This document shows positions 22,717 through 32,088 of a stretch of 64,000 nucleotides of DNA, piece by piece; positions within the stretch are counted from its first letter, which is position 1; each line of letters starts with the position of its first letter. The notes under the pieces were generated by a model, which was not told where the DNA came from, searched no databases, and saw only the letters and a list, made by a program, of their open reading frames with translations. The translations under genes and the position numbers were made by a program. Origin of the DNA: Nocardiopsis sp. FIRDI 009 (GTDB taxonomy: Bacteria > Actinomycetota > Actinomycetes > Streptosporangiales > Streptosporangiaceae); assembly GCF_003386285.1 (NCBI RefSeq), contig NZ_QPNC01000001.1, forward strand, positions 124,001-188,000, written 5' to 3'.

Positions 22717-23298
22717 ATGACCCGCATCATCGCCGGAACGGCCGGTGGACGGCGTATCGCCGCGCCCGACGGCCGCACCACCCGACCCACCAGTGACAGG
22801 GCGCGCGAGGCCCTGTTCGCCTCCGTCCAGTCCGACCTGGGGGCCCTGGACGGACTCCGGGTCATGGACCTGTACGCGGGGTCCGGGGCGATCGGCCTGG
22901 AGGCGCTGTCCCGGGGCGCCGGGCACGCGCTGCTCGTCGAGGCCGACCGGAGGGCGGCACGGGTCGTCCAGGACAACATCCGCGCGTTGGGGCTGCCCGG
23001 GGCCCGCCTGGTGGCCGACCGGGTGGAGCGGGTGGTCGCCGCCGCCAACCCGGGGGAGCCCTTCGACCTCGTGGTGGCCGATCCGCCCTACGCCGTCGGT
23101 GACGAGGAGGTCGCGGGGGTGCTCGCCGACCTCGTGCGGAACGGATGGCTGGCCGAGGACGCGGTGGTCGTGGTCGAACGCTCCAAGCGCGGGGCGGAAC
23201 CGGCCTGGCCCTCGGGGCTGGAGCGCGACCGCAGACGGGGGTACGGGGAGGCGGTGCTCTGGTACGCCCGCCCGTCACCCTCCACCACCCTCAACTGA
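22717..23298 (+). CDS. rsmD: 16S rRNA (guanine966-N2)-methyltransferase RsmD
   Basis: RsmD methylates G966 of 16S rRNA. The 193-aa protein starts [20 protein letters not shown] and carries [21 protein letters not shown] (SAM-binding motif I) and the catalytic DPPY in [13 protein letters not shown]. The last residues, PSPSTTLN, are encoded by the first unit of a 54-bp tandem repeat that runs past the stop codon, so its C-terminus has been rewritten by the repeat. Coupled gene order with coaD is as in other actinomycetes. Confidence 0.93.
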   Translation: MTRIIAGTAGGRRIAAPDGRTTRPTSDRAREALFASVQSDLGALDGLRVMDLYAGSGAIGLEALSRGAGHALLVEADRRAARVVQDNIRALGLPGARLVADRVERVVAAANPGEPFDLVVADPPYAVGDEEVAGVLADLVRNGWLAEDAVVVVERSKRGAEPAWPSGLERDRRRGYGEAVLWYARPSPSTTLN

Positions 23299-23416
23299 CG
23301 GCCTGCGGCCGCGGCGTCTCCCACTTCGTCGCCCTCCACCACCCTCAACTGACGGCCTGCGGCCGCGGCGTCCCCCACTCCGTCGCCCTCCACCACCCTC
23401 AACTGACGGCCTCCGG
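23273..23416. repeat. 54-bp tandem repeat, about 2.6 copies, overlapping end of rsmD
   Basis: Units begin at 23273, 23327 and 23381, each starting CGTC(A/G)CCCTCCACCACCCTC and continuing AACTGACGGCCTGCGGCC. The first two differ at a few positions; the third diverges after GACGGCCT. Because 54 is a multiple of 3, the minus strand stays open through the array with a repeated [10 protein letters not shown] peptide. A diverged single copy is at 38738. Confidence 0.9.
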
Positions 23417-23602
23417 CGTGCCTCCACGCGGCTGTGTCCGGTTGGGGTAGAAATCGGGCAGGAGGTCCGCTCCGGGGCACGTGCGCACGGAGACGGCTGG
23501 ACGACGTCCGCGGTCACTATGTGGGTGTTGCCCGAATCGCCGCGGGGGGCAACCCCTACGATCTCGGTACCCGAGAGTAACTCCTGAGAGGGGCGATCCA
23601 CC
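23417..23602. other. Noncoding spacer before coaD
   Basis: The remainder of the 304-base rsmD-coaD gap beyond the tandem repeat. I see no gene; GAGAGGGG about 10 bases before the coaD start is its ribosome site. Confidence 0.5.
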
Positions 23603-24091
23603 GTGCGCCGAGTCGTCTGTCCGGGATCCTTCGACCCCGTGACCTTCGGACACATCGACATCATCGGCCGTGCCGCCAAGCAGTACGACGAGGTCGTGGC
23701 GGCCGTCCTCAACAACGTCAACAAGCGCGGCCTGTTCACCGTCCCCGAGAAGCTGGACATGCTCAGGGAGAGCACCGCCGACCTCGACAACGTCCGGGTC
23801 AGCGAGTTCGACGGGCTCCTCGTCGACTTCTGCCGGGCCAACGGCATCGAGACCATCGTCCGCAGCCTGCGCTCGGTCAGCGACTTCGACTACGAACTCC
23901 AGATCGCGCAGATGAACTTCCAGCTCTCCGGCGTGGAGACCGTGTTCATGACCGCCAACCCGAAGTACTCGTTCCTGTCGTCCAGCCTGGTGCGCGAGGT
24001 CGCCCAGCACGGCGGCGACGTCTCCACCCTGGTGACGCCCTACGTCCAGGAGCGCCTCCGGGACAAGTACGGCAAGCGGCCGGACGCCTAG
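23603..24091 (+). CDS. coaD: Phosphopantetheine adenylyltransferase
   Basis: CoaD transfers AMP to 4'-phosphopantetheine in coenzyme A synthesis. The 162-aa protein shows the nucleotidyltransferase (T/H)xGH motif in GSFDPVTFGHIDII and the SSSLVRE motif near the C-terminus. Two positions are unusual: TFGH where most have TNGH, and VRSLRSVSDFDYE where most have RGLRAVSDF; the latter replaces a conserved Gly of the ATP site. Start GTG at 23603. Confidence 0.95.
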   Translation: MRRVVCPGSFDPVTFGHIDIIGRAAKQYDEVVAAVLNNVNKRGLFTVPEKLDMLRESTADLDNVRVSEFDGLLVDFCRANGIETIVRSLRSVSDFDYELQIAQMNFQLSGVETVFMTANPKYSFLSSSLVREVAQHGGDVSTLVTPYVQERLRDKYGKRPDA

Positions 24092-24271
24092 ACCGCGCCC
24101 GCTTCGGGCCTCCCACCGCCCTCCGGTCCGGATTCCGGCGGCTGATTTGGGTGGTCGGGCCCATGATAGGTAGAATCTGGGTTTGACCCCGAGCGTCGCC
24201 GTCCTTGGCGTGCGCGCGGGCTGGTCACGCCGCAACCGTCGCCTTCCCGACGCGTCCCGCGTGTCCGGCAT

Positions 24272-24874
24272 ATGACGACCTCTCGTGAAAGCGCGATTAC
24301 CCTGTCTCGTCCAGAACCCCGTGACCCGTTCGTGGTCGACACCCGCCAGCTGGGCCGCCAGCCGGGGTCGATGCGAACCGTCAACCGCATCGTGGCCGTG
24401 CCGGAGGCCTTCTCCGGGGCGATGGCGAGCGTGCCCGAGGGGAGCGAGGTCGAGCTCGACCTCCGGTTGGAGGCGGTGATGGAGGGCGTCCTCGTCACCG
24501 GTACCATCGGCGGCCAGCTCACCGCCGAGTGCTCGCGCTGCCTCGACCCCCTCTCCGACGACCTCGAAGCCGGTTTCCAGGAGCTGTACCGCTACCCCGG
24601 CGACGACGAGTCCCCCCTGAGCGGTGAGGACGCGGAGGACGAGGATGAGGACTACTATCTAGAGGGCGATCTGCTCGACCTCGGACCGGTGGTCAGGGAC
24701 GCCGTCGTGCTCGCGCTCCCGCTCTCACCGCTGTGCGGACCGGACTGCCCCGGCCTGTGCGCGGAGTGCGGCGTCAGACTCGCCGAGGCCGGTCCCGACC
24801 ACAGCCACGGCGAGCGCGTCGACCCACGCTGGGAGGCTCTCCGCGCCATCGCGGAGGATCCCGGAGAACGATGA
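24272..24874 (+). CDS. DUF177/YceD family protein
   Basis: A 200-aa protein of the YceD/DUF177 family, almost always encoded directly before rpmF, as here. It has two Cys pairs, CSRCLDPL and the C-terminal CGPDCPGLCAECG, the latter a likely zinc site (usual CP.CKGLC..CG form). It also has an acidic linker (GEDAEDEDEDYYLEGDL). In plants and E. coli the family is linked to 23S rRNA accumulation. Start ATG at 24272. Confidence 0.9.
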   Translation: MTTSRESAITLSRPEPRDPFVVDTRQLGRQPGSMRTVNRIVAVPEAFSGAMASVPEGSEVELDLRLEAVMEGVLVTGTIGGQLTAECSRCLDPLSDDLEAGFQELYRYPGDDESPLSGEDAEDEDEDYYLEGDLLDLGPVVRDAVVLALPLSPLCGPDCPGLCAECGVRLAEAGPDHSHGERVDPRWEALRAIAEDPGER

Positions 24875-25005
24875 ACTCGTGAACCGGTCACGGGGGCGCC
24901 CATCCGGTGCCCCCGTCGAACGGAGCACACCCTCCCCGCCGCAGCGCGCGGGGTGACCAGATAAGCGACCTCCCGCGACCGCGGGGGTGACCCAGGAGGA
25001 TTGAA

Positions 25006-25182
25006 GTGGCCGTCCCGAAGCGGAAGATGTCGCGGAGCAACACCCGGACCCGCCGTTCCCAGTGGAAGGCGTCGCGCCCGGTGCTGGTCAACTGCCCGCG
25101 CTGCCGTGACCCGAAGCAGCCCCACATCGCGTGCCCGACCTGCGGTACCTACAACAACCGTCAGGTCACCAACCCGGCGTAA
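25006..25182 (+). CDS. rpmF: 50S ribosomal protein L32
   Basis: A 58-aa protein, [20 protein letters not shown] and onward, with a zinc ribbon of Cys pairs in CPRC and CPTCG. The GTG at 25006 follows AGGAGGA. It is 131 bases after the DUF177 gene, forming the conserved yceD-rpmF unit, and is followed by a strong terminator. Confidence 0.97.
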   Translation: MAVPKRKMSRSNTRTRRSQWKASRPVLVNCPRCRDPKQPHIACPTCGTYNNRQVTNPA

Positions 25183-25230
25183 CGCACTCGTGTCAGGCTT
25201 CGGGTCCCATGCCCGATTCCCGATTCGCCT

Positions 25231-25261
25231 CGGGGCGGACCCGCACGTCGGGTCCGCCCCG
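25231..25261 (+). terminator. Rho-independent terminator after rpmF
   Basis: CGGGGCGGACCCG (25231-25243) and CGGGTCCGCCCCG (25249-25261) form a perfect 13-bp stem around CACGT. No long U tract follows, as usual in high-GC actinomycetes. Confidence 0.85.
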
Positions 25262-25511
25262 ACGTGCTGTCGCACGGGGGTTGTAGCGTGAGTGACCCGC
25301 TCCTGTGTGGGCAGTAGACAACCAGAACCGCACAAGCACCCACCAGTGATCCGGGCTCATCCGGGTTCCCGAGTTCGTGGTGGCTGCCGGGGGGGCACCG
25401 CTCCCGCGACGGTCACCTCGTGTTCGAGCGCCCTTGCCGGGCCGAGGATCCACACCCGACCGCAGGTCGCGCGCCCCCACGGGACGCGTCAGAACAGGGA
25501 AGTGAACTCGC

Positions 25512-26261
25512 GTGGCAAGCCAACTCTCCGTCTCCGAGGCCAGGGCGTTCCACAAGGCGATCGGTGTCGAGGTCGATCCCAAGATCCTGCTCCGCGCCCT
25601 GACCCACCGCTCCTACGCCTACGAGAAGGGCGGTCTGCCCACCAACGAGCGCCTGGAGTTCCTCGGTGACTCCGTGCTCGGTCTGGTGGTGACCGACACC
25701 CTCTTCCGCAAGCACCCCGACCTGCCCGAGGGCCAGCTGGCCAAGCTGCGGGCCGCCGTCGTCAACATGCGCGCCCTGGCCGACGTGGCGCGCGGCCTGG
25801 GCATCGGGGCCTACATCCGCCTCGGCCGGGGTGAGGAGGGCACCGGAGGGCGTGACAAGTCCTCCATCCTCGCCGACACCCTCGAAGCCATCATCGGCGC
25901 CGTGTACCTCGACCGGGGGCTGGACGTCGCCTCCGAGTTCGTGCACCGGCTCTTCGACCCCCTCATCGCCACCGCCTCCGGCCTGGGCGCCGGGCTGGAC
26001 TGGAAGACCTCCCTCCAGGAGCTGACCGCCGCCGAGCTGCTCGGCGTCCCCGAGTACCACGTCGACGAGAGCGGACCGGACCACCAGAAGACCTTCCGCG
26101 CCACCGTCCGCGTCGCGGGGGAGAGCTACGGTCTGGGCGAGGGGCGCAGCAAGAAGGAGGCCGAGCAGCAGGCCGCCGAGTCCGCGTGGAAGGCCATCCG
26201 GGCGCGGTCCGACGCCGCCGCCGGATCCGAGACGTCCGCCAAGAGCCAGAACCGGAGCTGA
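25512..26261 (+). CDS. rnc: Ribonuclease III
   Basis: RNase III cleaves double-stranded RNA in rRNA and mRNA maturation. The 249-aa protein has the signature [13 protein letters not shown] with catalytic Glu/Asp, the second catalytic site [13 protein letters not shown], and a C-terminal dsRNA-binding domain ([20 protein letters not shown] ... [14 protein letters not shown]). The GTG at 25512 is the start. Its TGA is one base before the mutM start, an operon typical of actinomycetes. Confidence 0.96.
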   Translation: MASQLSVSEARAFHKAIGVEVDPKILLRALTHRSYAYEKGGLPTNERLEFLGDSVLGLVVTDTLFRKHPDLPEGQLAKLRAAVVNMRALADVARGLGIGAYIRLGRGEEGTGGRDKSSILADTLEAIIGAVYLDRGLDVASEFVHRLFDPLIATASGLGAGLDWKTSLQELTAAELLGVPEYHVDESGPDHQKTFRATVRVAGESYGLGEGRSKKEAEQQAAESAWKAIRARSDAAAGSETSAKSQNRS

Positions 26262-26262
26262 G

Positions 26263-27117
26263 GTGCCCGAACTCCCCGAGGTCGAGGTCGTACGCCGCGG
26301 CCTGACCACCCACGCGCTGGGCCGGACCGTCGGCGCCGTCGAGGTCCTGCACCCCAGGTCCGTGCGTCGCCACGTGCCCGGAGCCGCCGACTTCGCGGCC
26401 CGTCTGGAGGGGCGCGTGCCGACGGCCGCGCGCCGGCGCGGCAAGTATCTGTGGCTGTCCCTGGACAGCGGGGAGATGCTGCTGACCCACCTGGGGATGA
26501 GCGGCCAGATGCTCGTCCAGCCGCAGGGGAAGCCCGACGAGAAGCACCTGCGGGTCAGGCTCCCCCTGTCGGACGGCCAGGAGTTGCGGTTCGTCGACCA
26601 GCGCACCTTCGGCCACCTGCTGGTGGACGCCCCGGGGGAGCGGGACGACGTTCCGGCCTCGGTCGACCACATCGCGCTGGACCCCCTGGACCCCGACTTC
26701 GTCCCGGAGGTCTTCGTGCGCGCCCTGCGCGCGCGGCGTACGGAGGTCAAGCGGGCCCTGCTCGACCAGTCGCTGATCAGCGGCGTCGGCAACATCTACG
26801 CCGACGAGGCGCTCTGGCGCGCCCGGCTGCACTGGTCCCGGTCCACCCGGGGACTGTCCTTCGCCCAGGCGACCGAACTCCTGGGGCACGTGCGCGACGT
26901 CATGAACGAGGCGCTGGAGGTGGGCGGGACCACCTTCGACGGGCTGTACGTCGACGTCAACGGGCGGAGCGGCTACTTCGAGCGCGGTCTGAACGCCTAC
27001 GGGCGCGAGGACCGGCCGTGCGGTCGCTGCGGCGCCCCGATCATCCGCGAGGCGTTCATGAACCGCTCCTCGTTCAGTTGCCCGCGCTGCCAGCGGGCGC
27101 CGGGAACGCGCCGTTGA
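26263..27117 (+). CDS. mutM: Formamidopyrimidine-DNA glycosylase (8-oxoguanine repair)
   Basis: MutM/Fpg removes oxidised purines and nicks the DNA. The 284-aa protein begins with the catalytic MPELPEVE (Pro2 nucleophile). It has [16 protein letters not shown] in the helix-two-turn-helix domain and ends with a zinc finger CGRCG...CPRC. Start GTG at 26263, one base after rnc. Confidence 0.96.
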   Translation: MPELPEVEVVRRGLTTHALGRTVGAVEVLHPRSVRRHVPGAADFAARLEGRVPTAARRRGKYLWLSLDSGEMLLTHLGMSGQMLVQPQGKPDEKHLRVRLPLSDGQELRFVDQRTFGHLLVDAPGERDDVPASVDHIALDPLDPDFVPEVFVRALRARRTEVKRALLDQSLISGVGNIYADEALWRARLHWSRSTRGLSFAQATELLGHVRDVMNEALEVGGTTFDGLYVDVNGRSGYFERGLNAYGREDRPCGRCGAPIIREAFMNRSSFSCPRCQRAPGTRR

Positions 27118-27200
27118 ACCCCTCCGGCGCCGCCGGGGACGGAGAGGTCAGGAAGGTCGGGCGTGTTGGTGAGGAAACTGTCTCCTTGAGGTAAGGAAAG

Positions 27201-27497
27201 GTGCGGCGCGTGGAGAACCGCGAGGAGCCCGTCCGGCTGACCGCCTGGGTGCGGGGTCGGGTCCAGGGAGTGGGTTTTCGCTGGTGGACGCGGTCCCGGG
27301 CGCTCGAACTGGGACTGAGCGGCGCCGCGACCAACCTCGCCGACGGTCGGGTCGAGGTGGTCGCCGAGGGACCCAGAGGCGGCTGCGAACGGCTTCTGGA
27401 GCACCTGCGGGGCGGCCGGACGCCCGGTCGTGTGGACTCCGTGGTGGAACGTTGGTCATCGCCTGGGGGGACGTTCACCGGATTCGTCGAGCGATGA
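27201..27497 (+). CDS. acyP: Acylphosphatase
   Basis: Hydrolyses acyl phosphates. The 98-aa protein carries the signature [20 protein letters not shown] (catalytic Arg in GFRWW) and the second motif [17 protein letters not shown] with the catalytic Asn. Start GTG at 27201 after GAGGTAAGGAAAG. It lies between mutM and smc as in Streptomyces. Confidence 0.93.
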   Translation: MRRVENREEPVRLTAWVRGRVQGVGFRWWTRSRALELGLSGAATNLADGRVEVVAEGPRGGCERLLEHLRGGRTPGRVDSVVERWSSPGGTFTGFVER

Positions 27498-27832
27498 GTA
27501 TGCTTGTGGCGTAACGTGATTCGGACCGTCTCGCGGCGGCCCCGAGGAGGCTGCGGCGGGACACCGGTCCACTCCGCACACGCCTTCCGGCGTGCGGCAC
27601 CCGGGGCGGGCGCGTCCGGATCGCGGGACCTCACGTGCCCAGGTCATTCCGGCCCGGGGTGTGGTCGTTACCGACTGTTGTAATCCAATCTTGACCAGCG
27701 ACGCGCGGAGTGAGATTCTGGAAGGCACATCGCGCAATCTGCCACCCGTTGGAAACGGCTCGTCAGTCGAGTGTCTCCGGGGTTTCGTGTGCGCGTCTCA
27801 CCACTGGTCACTCAGCGTGGAGGACCCACATC
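27498..27832. other. Intergenic region upstream of small coiled-coil gene
   Basis: 335 bases with no gene seen. It contains an imperfect hairpin near 27574-27597 (ACGCC-TTCC-GGCGT) that may end acyP transcription, then less GC-rich DNA (TTGTAATCCAATCTTGACC) likely to hold the promoter of the next gene. Confidence 0.45.
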
Positions 27833-28024
27833 ATGGCGAAGGCTCTGTTTGGCCACGTCGGCGGCTCCGACCCTCGTATGGTCCAGGAGATGCGACGGCT
27901 CCAGAATCGAGTACGTGACCTTGAGGCCGAGGTCAGCCGCCTCCAGGCACGCAACGACCAGCTCAGCATGGCCGTCTCCGACGTCGCCGTCAGTGCGACG
28001 GACCGCGAGCCCGCGCTCGCCTAA
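27833..28024 (+). CDS. Small conserved coiled-coil protein
   Basis: A 63-aa protein, MAKALFGHVGGSDPRMVQEM followed by RRLQNRVRDLEAEVSRLQARNDQLSMAV. The middle is a clear heptad coiled coil. GGAGG lies 9 bases before the ATG. Similar small proteins encoded upstream of smc are conserved in actinobacteria; function unknown. A possible partner of coiled-coil or division proteins. Confidence 0.8.
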   Translation: MAKALFGHVGGSDPRMVQEMRRLQNRVRDLEAEVSRLQARNDQLSMAVSDVAVSATDREPALA

Positions 28025-28445
28025 CCCGCGTCGTCGACCCACCGGGCGTACACCCGGCCGACCGCGCGACACGTGAACCACGGATGGGACGCCGCACGCA
28101 GCACCTCAGGCGTCCCTGACGGCGGTTCCGTCAGCCGCTCCGCGGTCCTCTCGACCCAGCGGTCCGACAACCCAGAACCCTCCGCCGCAGACTCTCTTTC
28201 CTTTTCCTTGCGGCATTATTTACCGTTGTACCCGGCGAACACCCTCGCAACCCTCCGTGTTCGCCGGAGCTCCCCCGGCCCGACCGTGGCCCACCTCATC
28301 GCGGCCCGTCGGCGCGAACCGCGCACGTCACCTCCGTCTTCGTGGCACCCTTGGATGATGCCGCGCGGCGCCCCACGTCACAGCGGGCGTCGACGCCGTA
28401 CGTGAGATGGCCGTGTGGGCCCGGTGGCCGGTGTGGGAGGTGTGG
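28025..28445. promoter_or_regulatory. smc upstream region with long inverted repeat
   Basis: About 420 bases without a gene. CCGGCGAACAC (28232-28242) and GTGTTCGCCGG (28257-28267) form a perfect 11-bp inverted repeat with a 14-base loop. It could terminate the small upstream gene or be an operator. A less GC-rich patch (TTTCCTTTTCCTTGCGGCATTATT) precedes it. Confidence 0.5.
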
Positions 28446-31400
28446 GTGTACCTGAAGAACCTGACGCTGCGCGGCTTCAAGTCGTTCGCGTCGGCCACCA
28501 CCCTGCGTTTCGAACCCGGGATCACCTGTGTGGTGGGCCCCAACGGCTCGGGCAAGTCCAACGTCGTCGACGCCCTCTCCTGGGTGATGGGCGAACAGGG
28601 CGCCAAGTCCCTGCGCGGCGGCAAGATGGAGGACGTGATCTTCGCGGGCACCTCCACCCGCCAGGCCCTCGGCCGTGCCGAGGTCAGCCTCACCATCGAC
28701 AACACCGACGGCGCCCTGCCGATCGACTACACCGAGGTCACCATCCGCCGGACGATGTTCCGCAACGGCGGCTCGGAGTACGCGATCAACGGCGACACCT
28801 GCCGTCTCCTCGACATCCAGGACCTGCTCAGCGACTCCGGCATCGGTCGCGAGATGCACGTCATCGTCGGCCAAGGGCAGCTCGACACCGTCCTGCACGC
28901 CGGGCCCGAGGAGCGCCGGGCGCTCATCGAGGAGGCCGCGGGCATCCTCAAGCACCGCAAGCGCAAAGAGAAGGCGATCCGCAAGCTCAACGCGATGCAG
29001 GGCAACCTGGACCGGGTCACCGACCTCACCGCCGAGCTGCGCCGCCAGCTCAAACCCCTCGGCCGCCAGGCCGAGCTGGCCAGGCGCGCCGCCGTCATCC
29101 AGGCCGACCTGCGCGACGCCCGGCTCCGTCTCCTCGCCGACGACATCGTCACCCTCACCGACCAGCTGGCCAAGGAGGAGGCGGACGAGAAGGAGGTCCT
29201 CGAACGCCGCGCCGCCACCGAGGCCAGCCTCACCCAGGCCCAGGAACGCGAGACCGCCCTGGAGACCCAGTCCGCCGAGGCCGCTCCGGTCCTGGCTCGG
29301 GCCTCGGAGACCTACCACTCCCTCTCCCGTCTGGCCGAACGCCTGGACGCCGTCCGCGGACTGGCCGGCGAGCGCCACCGCAACCTCGTCGCCGTCACCG
29401 ACGAGCCCGTGAGCCGCCGTGATCCCGAGGAACTGGAGATGGCGGCCGAGGAGGCCGCCGCCCAGGAGGAGGAACTGCTCACCCGGTTGGAGGAGGCCCG
29501 CGAGGCGCTGGAGGTCTCCGTCGAGGAGCGGACCTCCGCCGAGGACGCGCTGCACCGCGAGGAGAAGCGGCTGGAGGCGGCCACCCGCGCCTCCGCCGAG
29601 CGCCGTGAGGGCATCGTGCGCCTGGGCGCGCGCGTGGAGAGCCTGCGCGGCCGGCTCGGTGAGGGGGAGGCCGAGATCGCCCGGCTGGAGGAGGCCGCCC
29701 GGCAGGCCGCCGAGCGCGCGGCCGAGGCCCAGGCCGAGTACGAGATGGCCGCCGAGGAGTCCGCGGGTCTGGACGAGGGCGACGCCGAACTCGACACCGC
29801 CCAGGAGCGGGCCGCGCGGCTGCTGTCGGCGGCCGAGGCCGAACTCAACGAACTCCGCGACGCCGAACGCGCGGCGGAACGGGAACGCTCCGCGCTGGCC
29901 GCCCGCAAGGAGGCGCTCGAACTCGGACTCGCGCACAAGGACGGCGCGGGCACCCTGTTGGAGGCCGGGCCGGACGGACTGCTCGGGAGTCTGGCCGCGC
30001 TCGTCCAGGTCGAACCCGGCCAGGAGACCGCCGTCGCCGCCGCCTTCGGACTGGCGGCGGGGGCCGTGGCCGTGGCGTCCCCGGAATCCGCCGCGGAGGC
30101 CGTCCGACTGCTCAGGGAACGGGACGCGGGCCGGGCCGGGATCGTGGTCGCGGGCGCCGTGCCCGCCCCGCCCCGCGAGGAGTGGCCCGCCCTGCCGGAC
30201 GGGACGCGCTACGCCGTCGACGCGGTGACCGTCCCCGCGGACCTGCGCGGCTCCGTCACCGCCCTGCTCGACCGGACCGCCCTGGCCGCCGACGCCGACC
30301 ACGCCCGGCACCTGGTCGACGCCGTCCCCGGGGTGCGGGCGGTCACGCCGGACGGCGACCTGTTCGGCGCCGCGCTCGTCCACGGGGGCTCCGCCGCCGC
30401 GCCCAGCCTCCTGGAGGTCCAGGCCGCGGTGGACGAGGCCGCCGAGCGCCTGGAGGCGGCCACCGAGACCGCCAAGCGCGCCGCCGCGGACCTGGAGGCC
30501 AAGAAACGCGAACGCGCCGAACTGGCCGAGGCCGTCGAGGAACTCACCGCCCGCCGTAGGCAGAGCGACCGCAAACGCAACGAGTCCGCCCAGCGTCTGG
30601 GCAAACTCGCCGGTCAGGCCCGGTCCGCCGAGGCGGAGGCCGAACGCTACGCCGCGGCCGCGGCCAAGGCGGCCACCTCCCGGGGCGAGGACGAGGCCAA
30701 ACTCGCCCGTCTGGAGGAGGAGCTGGCCGAGGCCGAGGAGATGGCCGCCTCCATCGAGGAGGACGCACCCGACCCCGAGACGCGCGACGCGCTCTCCACC
30801 CAGGCGGCGCGCGCCCGCGCCGCCGAGATGGAACGGCGTCTGGCGGTGCGCACCGCCGAGGAGCGCGCGCGCTCCGTCGCCGGACGGGCCGAGGCACTGC
30901 GCGCCCAGGCCGCCGAGGAACGCCGTGCCGTGGAACGGGCCGCCGAGCGCAGGCGGACCCGGGCCGCCCAGGCCACCATCGCCGAGGCGGTCGCCGAGAG
31001 CGCCCGCCTGGCCCTGGAGCGGATCCGGGTGTCCCTGGTCGCGGCCGAGACCGAGCGGGCCGCCGCCGAGGCGGCGAAGGAGGAGCGCGACGCCGAACTG
31101 CGGACGGTGCGCGCGCGGGTGCGGGAGCTGTCGGTCGAGTTGGAGAAGCTCACCAGCTCGGCGCACAGCGGAGAGGTCGCCCGGGCCGAGCGGCGGATGC
31201 GCCTGGAACAGCTGGAGACCAAGGCCGTCGAGGAGATGGGCGTGGACGTGCCCACACTCGTGGCCGAGTACGGGCCGAAGGTGCCGGTGCCCCCGCCCGC
31301 CGACGCCGGTGAGGACGCCGAACCGGTGCCGTACGTGCGCGACGTGCAGGCCAAACGCGCCCGGAGCGCGGAGCGCCAGCTCAACCAGCTCGGCAAGATC

Positions 31401-31991
31401 AACCCGCTGGCGTTGGAGGAGTTCGCGGCGCTGGAGGAGCGGCACGCGTTCCTCAACGCGCAGCTGGAGGACCTGAAGAAGACCCGCCGGGATCTGCTGG
31501 AGATCGTGCGGGAGGTGGACGCGCGGGTCCAGGAGGTCTTCTCCTCGGCCTACCTGGACGTGGAGCGCGAGTTCGCCGCGATCTTCGGCCGCCTGTTCCC
31601 GGGCGGTGAGGGTCGGCTGCTGCTGACCGACCCCGAGGACATGCTGACCACCGGTATCGAGGTGGAGGCCCGTCCGCCGGGCAAGAAGGTCAAGCGGCTG
31701 TCGCTGCTGTCGGGCGGCGAGCGGTCGCTGACGGCGGTGGCGTTCCTGGCCGCGATCTTCAAGGCGCGGCCGTCGCCGTTCTACGTCATGGACGAGGTCG
31801 AGGCCGCGCTGGACGACACCAACCTCCAACGGCTGCTGGTGATCTTCGAGGAGTTGCGGGAGTCGTCCCAGCTCATCGTGATCACCCACCAGAAGCGCAC
31901 GATGGAGGCGGCCGACGCCCTCTACGGTGTCACCATGCAGGGGGACGGCATCTCCCAGGTGATCAGCCAGAAGCTCGACCGCCCCGCCTGA
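28446..31991 (+). CDS. smc: Chromosome segregation protein SMC
   Basis: SMC is the ATPase of bacterial condensin. The 1,181-aa protein begins MYLKNLTLRGFKSFASATTL and has Walker A VVGPNGSGKSNVVDAL. Long Glu/Ala/Arg-rich coiled coils flank a hinge (about residues 510-660, HKDGAGTLLEAGPDGLLGSL). The C-terminal ABC signature is LSGGERSLTAVAFLAAIF and Walker B is FYVMDEVEAALDD. I chose the GTG at 28446 because GGGAGG lies 7 bases upstream and homologues start there. Confidence 0.96.
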   Translation: MYLKNLTLRGFKSFASATTLRFEPGITCVVGPNGSGKSNVVDALSWVMGEQGAKSLRGGKMEDVIFAGTSTRQALGRAEVSLTIDNTDGALPIDYTEVTIRRTMFRNGGSEYAINGDTCRLLDIQDLLSDSGIGREMHVIVGQGQLDTVLHAGPEERRALIEEAAGILKHRKRKEKAIRKLNAMQGNLDRVTDLTAELRRQLKPLGRQAELARRAAVIQADLRDARLRLLADDIVTLTDQLAKEEADEKEVLERRAATEASLTQAQERETALETQSAEAAPVLARASETYHSLSRLAERLDAVRGLAGERHRNLVAVTDEPVSRRDPEELEMAAEEAAAQEEELLTRLEEAREALEVSVEERTSAEDALHREEKRLEAATRASAERREGIVRLGARVESLRGRLGEGEAEIARLEEAARQAAERAAEAQAEYEMAAEESAGLDEGDAELDTAQERAARLLSAAEAELNELRDAERAAERERSALAARKEALELGLAHKDGAGTLLEAGPDGLLGSLAALVQVEPGQETAVAAAFGLAAGAVAVASPESAAEAVRLLRERDAGRAGIVVAGAVPAPPREEWPALPDGTRYAVDAVTVPADLRGSVTALLDRTALAADADHARHLVDAVPGVRAVTPDGDLFGAALVHGGSAAAPSLLEVQAAVDEAAERLEAATETAKRAAADLEAKKRERAELAEAVEELTARRRQSDRKRNESAQRLGKLAGQARSAEAEAERYAAAAAKAATSRGEDEAKLARLEEELAEAEEMAASIEEDAPDPETRDALSTQAARARAAEMERRLAVRTAEERARSVAGRAEALRAQAAEERRAVERAAERRRTRAAQATIAEAVAESARLALERIRVSLVAAETERAAAEAAKEERDAELRTVRARVRELSVELEKLTSSAHSGEVARAERRMRLEQLETKAVEEMGVDVPTLVAEYGPKVPVPPPADAGEDAEPVPYVRDVQAKRARSAERQLNQLGKINPLALEEFAALEERHAFLNAQLEDLKKTRRDLLEIVREVDARVQEVFSSAYLDVEREFAAIFGRLFPGGEGRLLLTDPEDMLTTGIEVEARPPGKKVKRLSLLSGGERSLTAVAFLAAIFKARPSPFYVMDEVEAALDDTNLQRLLVIFEELRESSQLIVITHQKRTMEAADALYGVTMQGDGISQVISQKLDRPA

Positions 31992-32050
31992 GGCGGACCG
32001 GTGCACGCGCCGGGACGGTCGTGCCGGAGGCGGCCCGCCCCGGACGCGCG

Positions 32051-32077
32051 CGGGGCCGCCCCCGAGAGGCGGCCCCG
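32051..32077. terminator. Bidirectional terminator, smc/subtilase
   Basis: CGGGGCCGCC (32051-32060) and GGCGGCCCCG (32068-32077) form a perfect 10-bp stem with a 7-base loop between convergent genes. Confidence 0.8.
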
Positions 32078-32088
32078 GTCGGTGCCCG

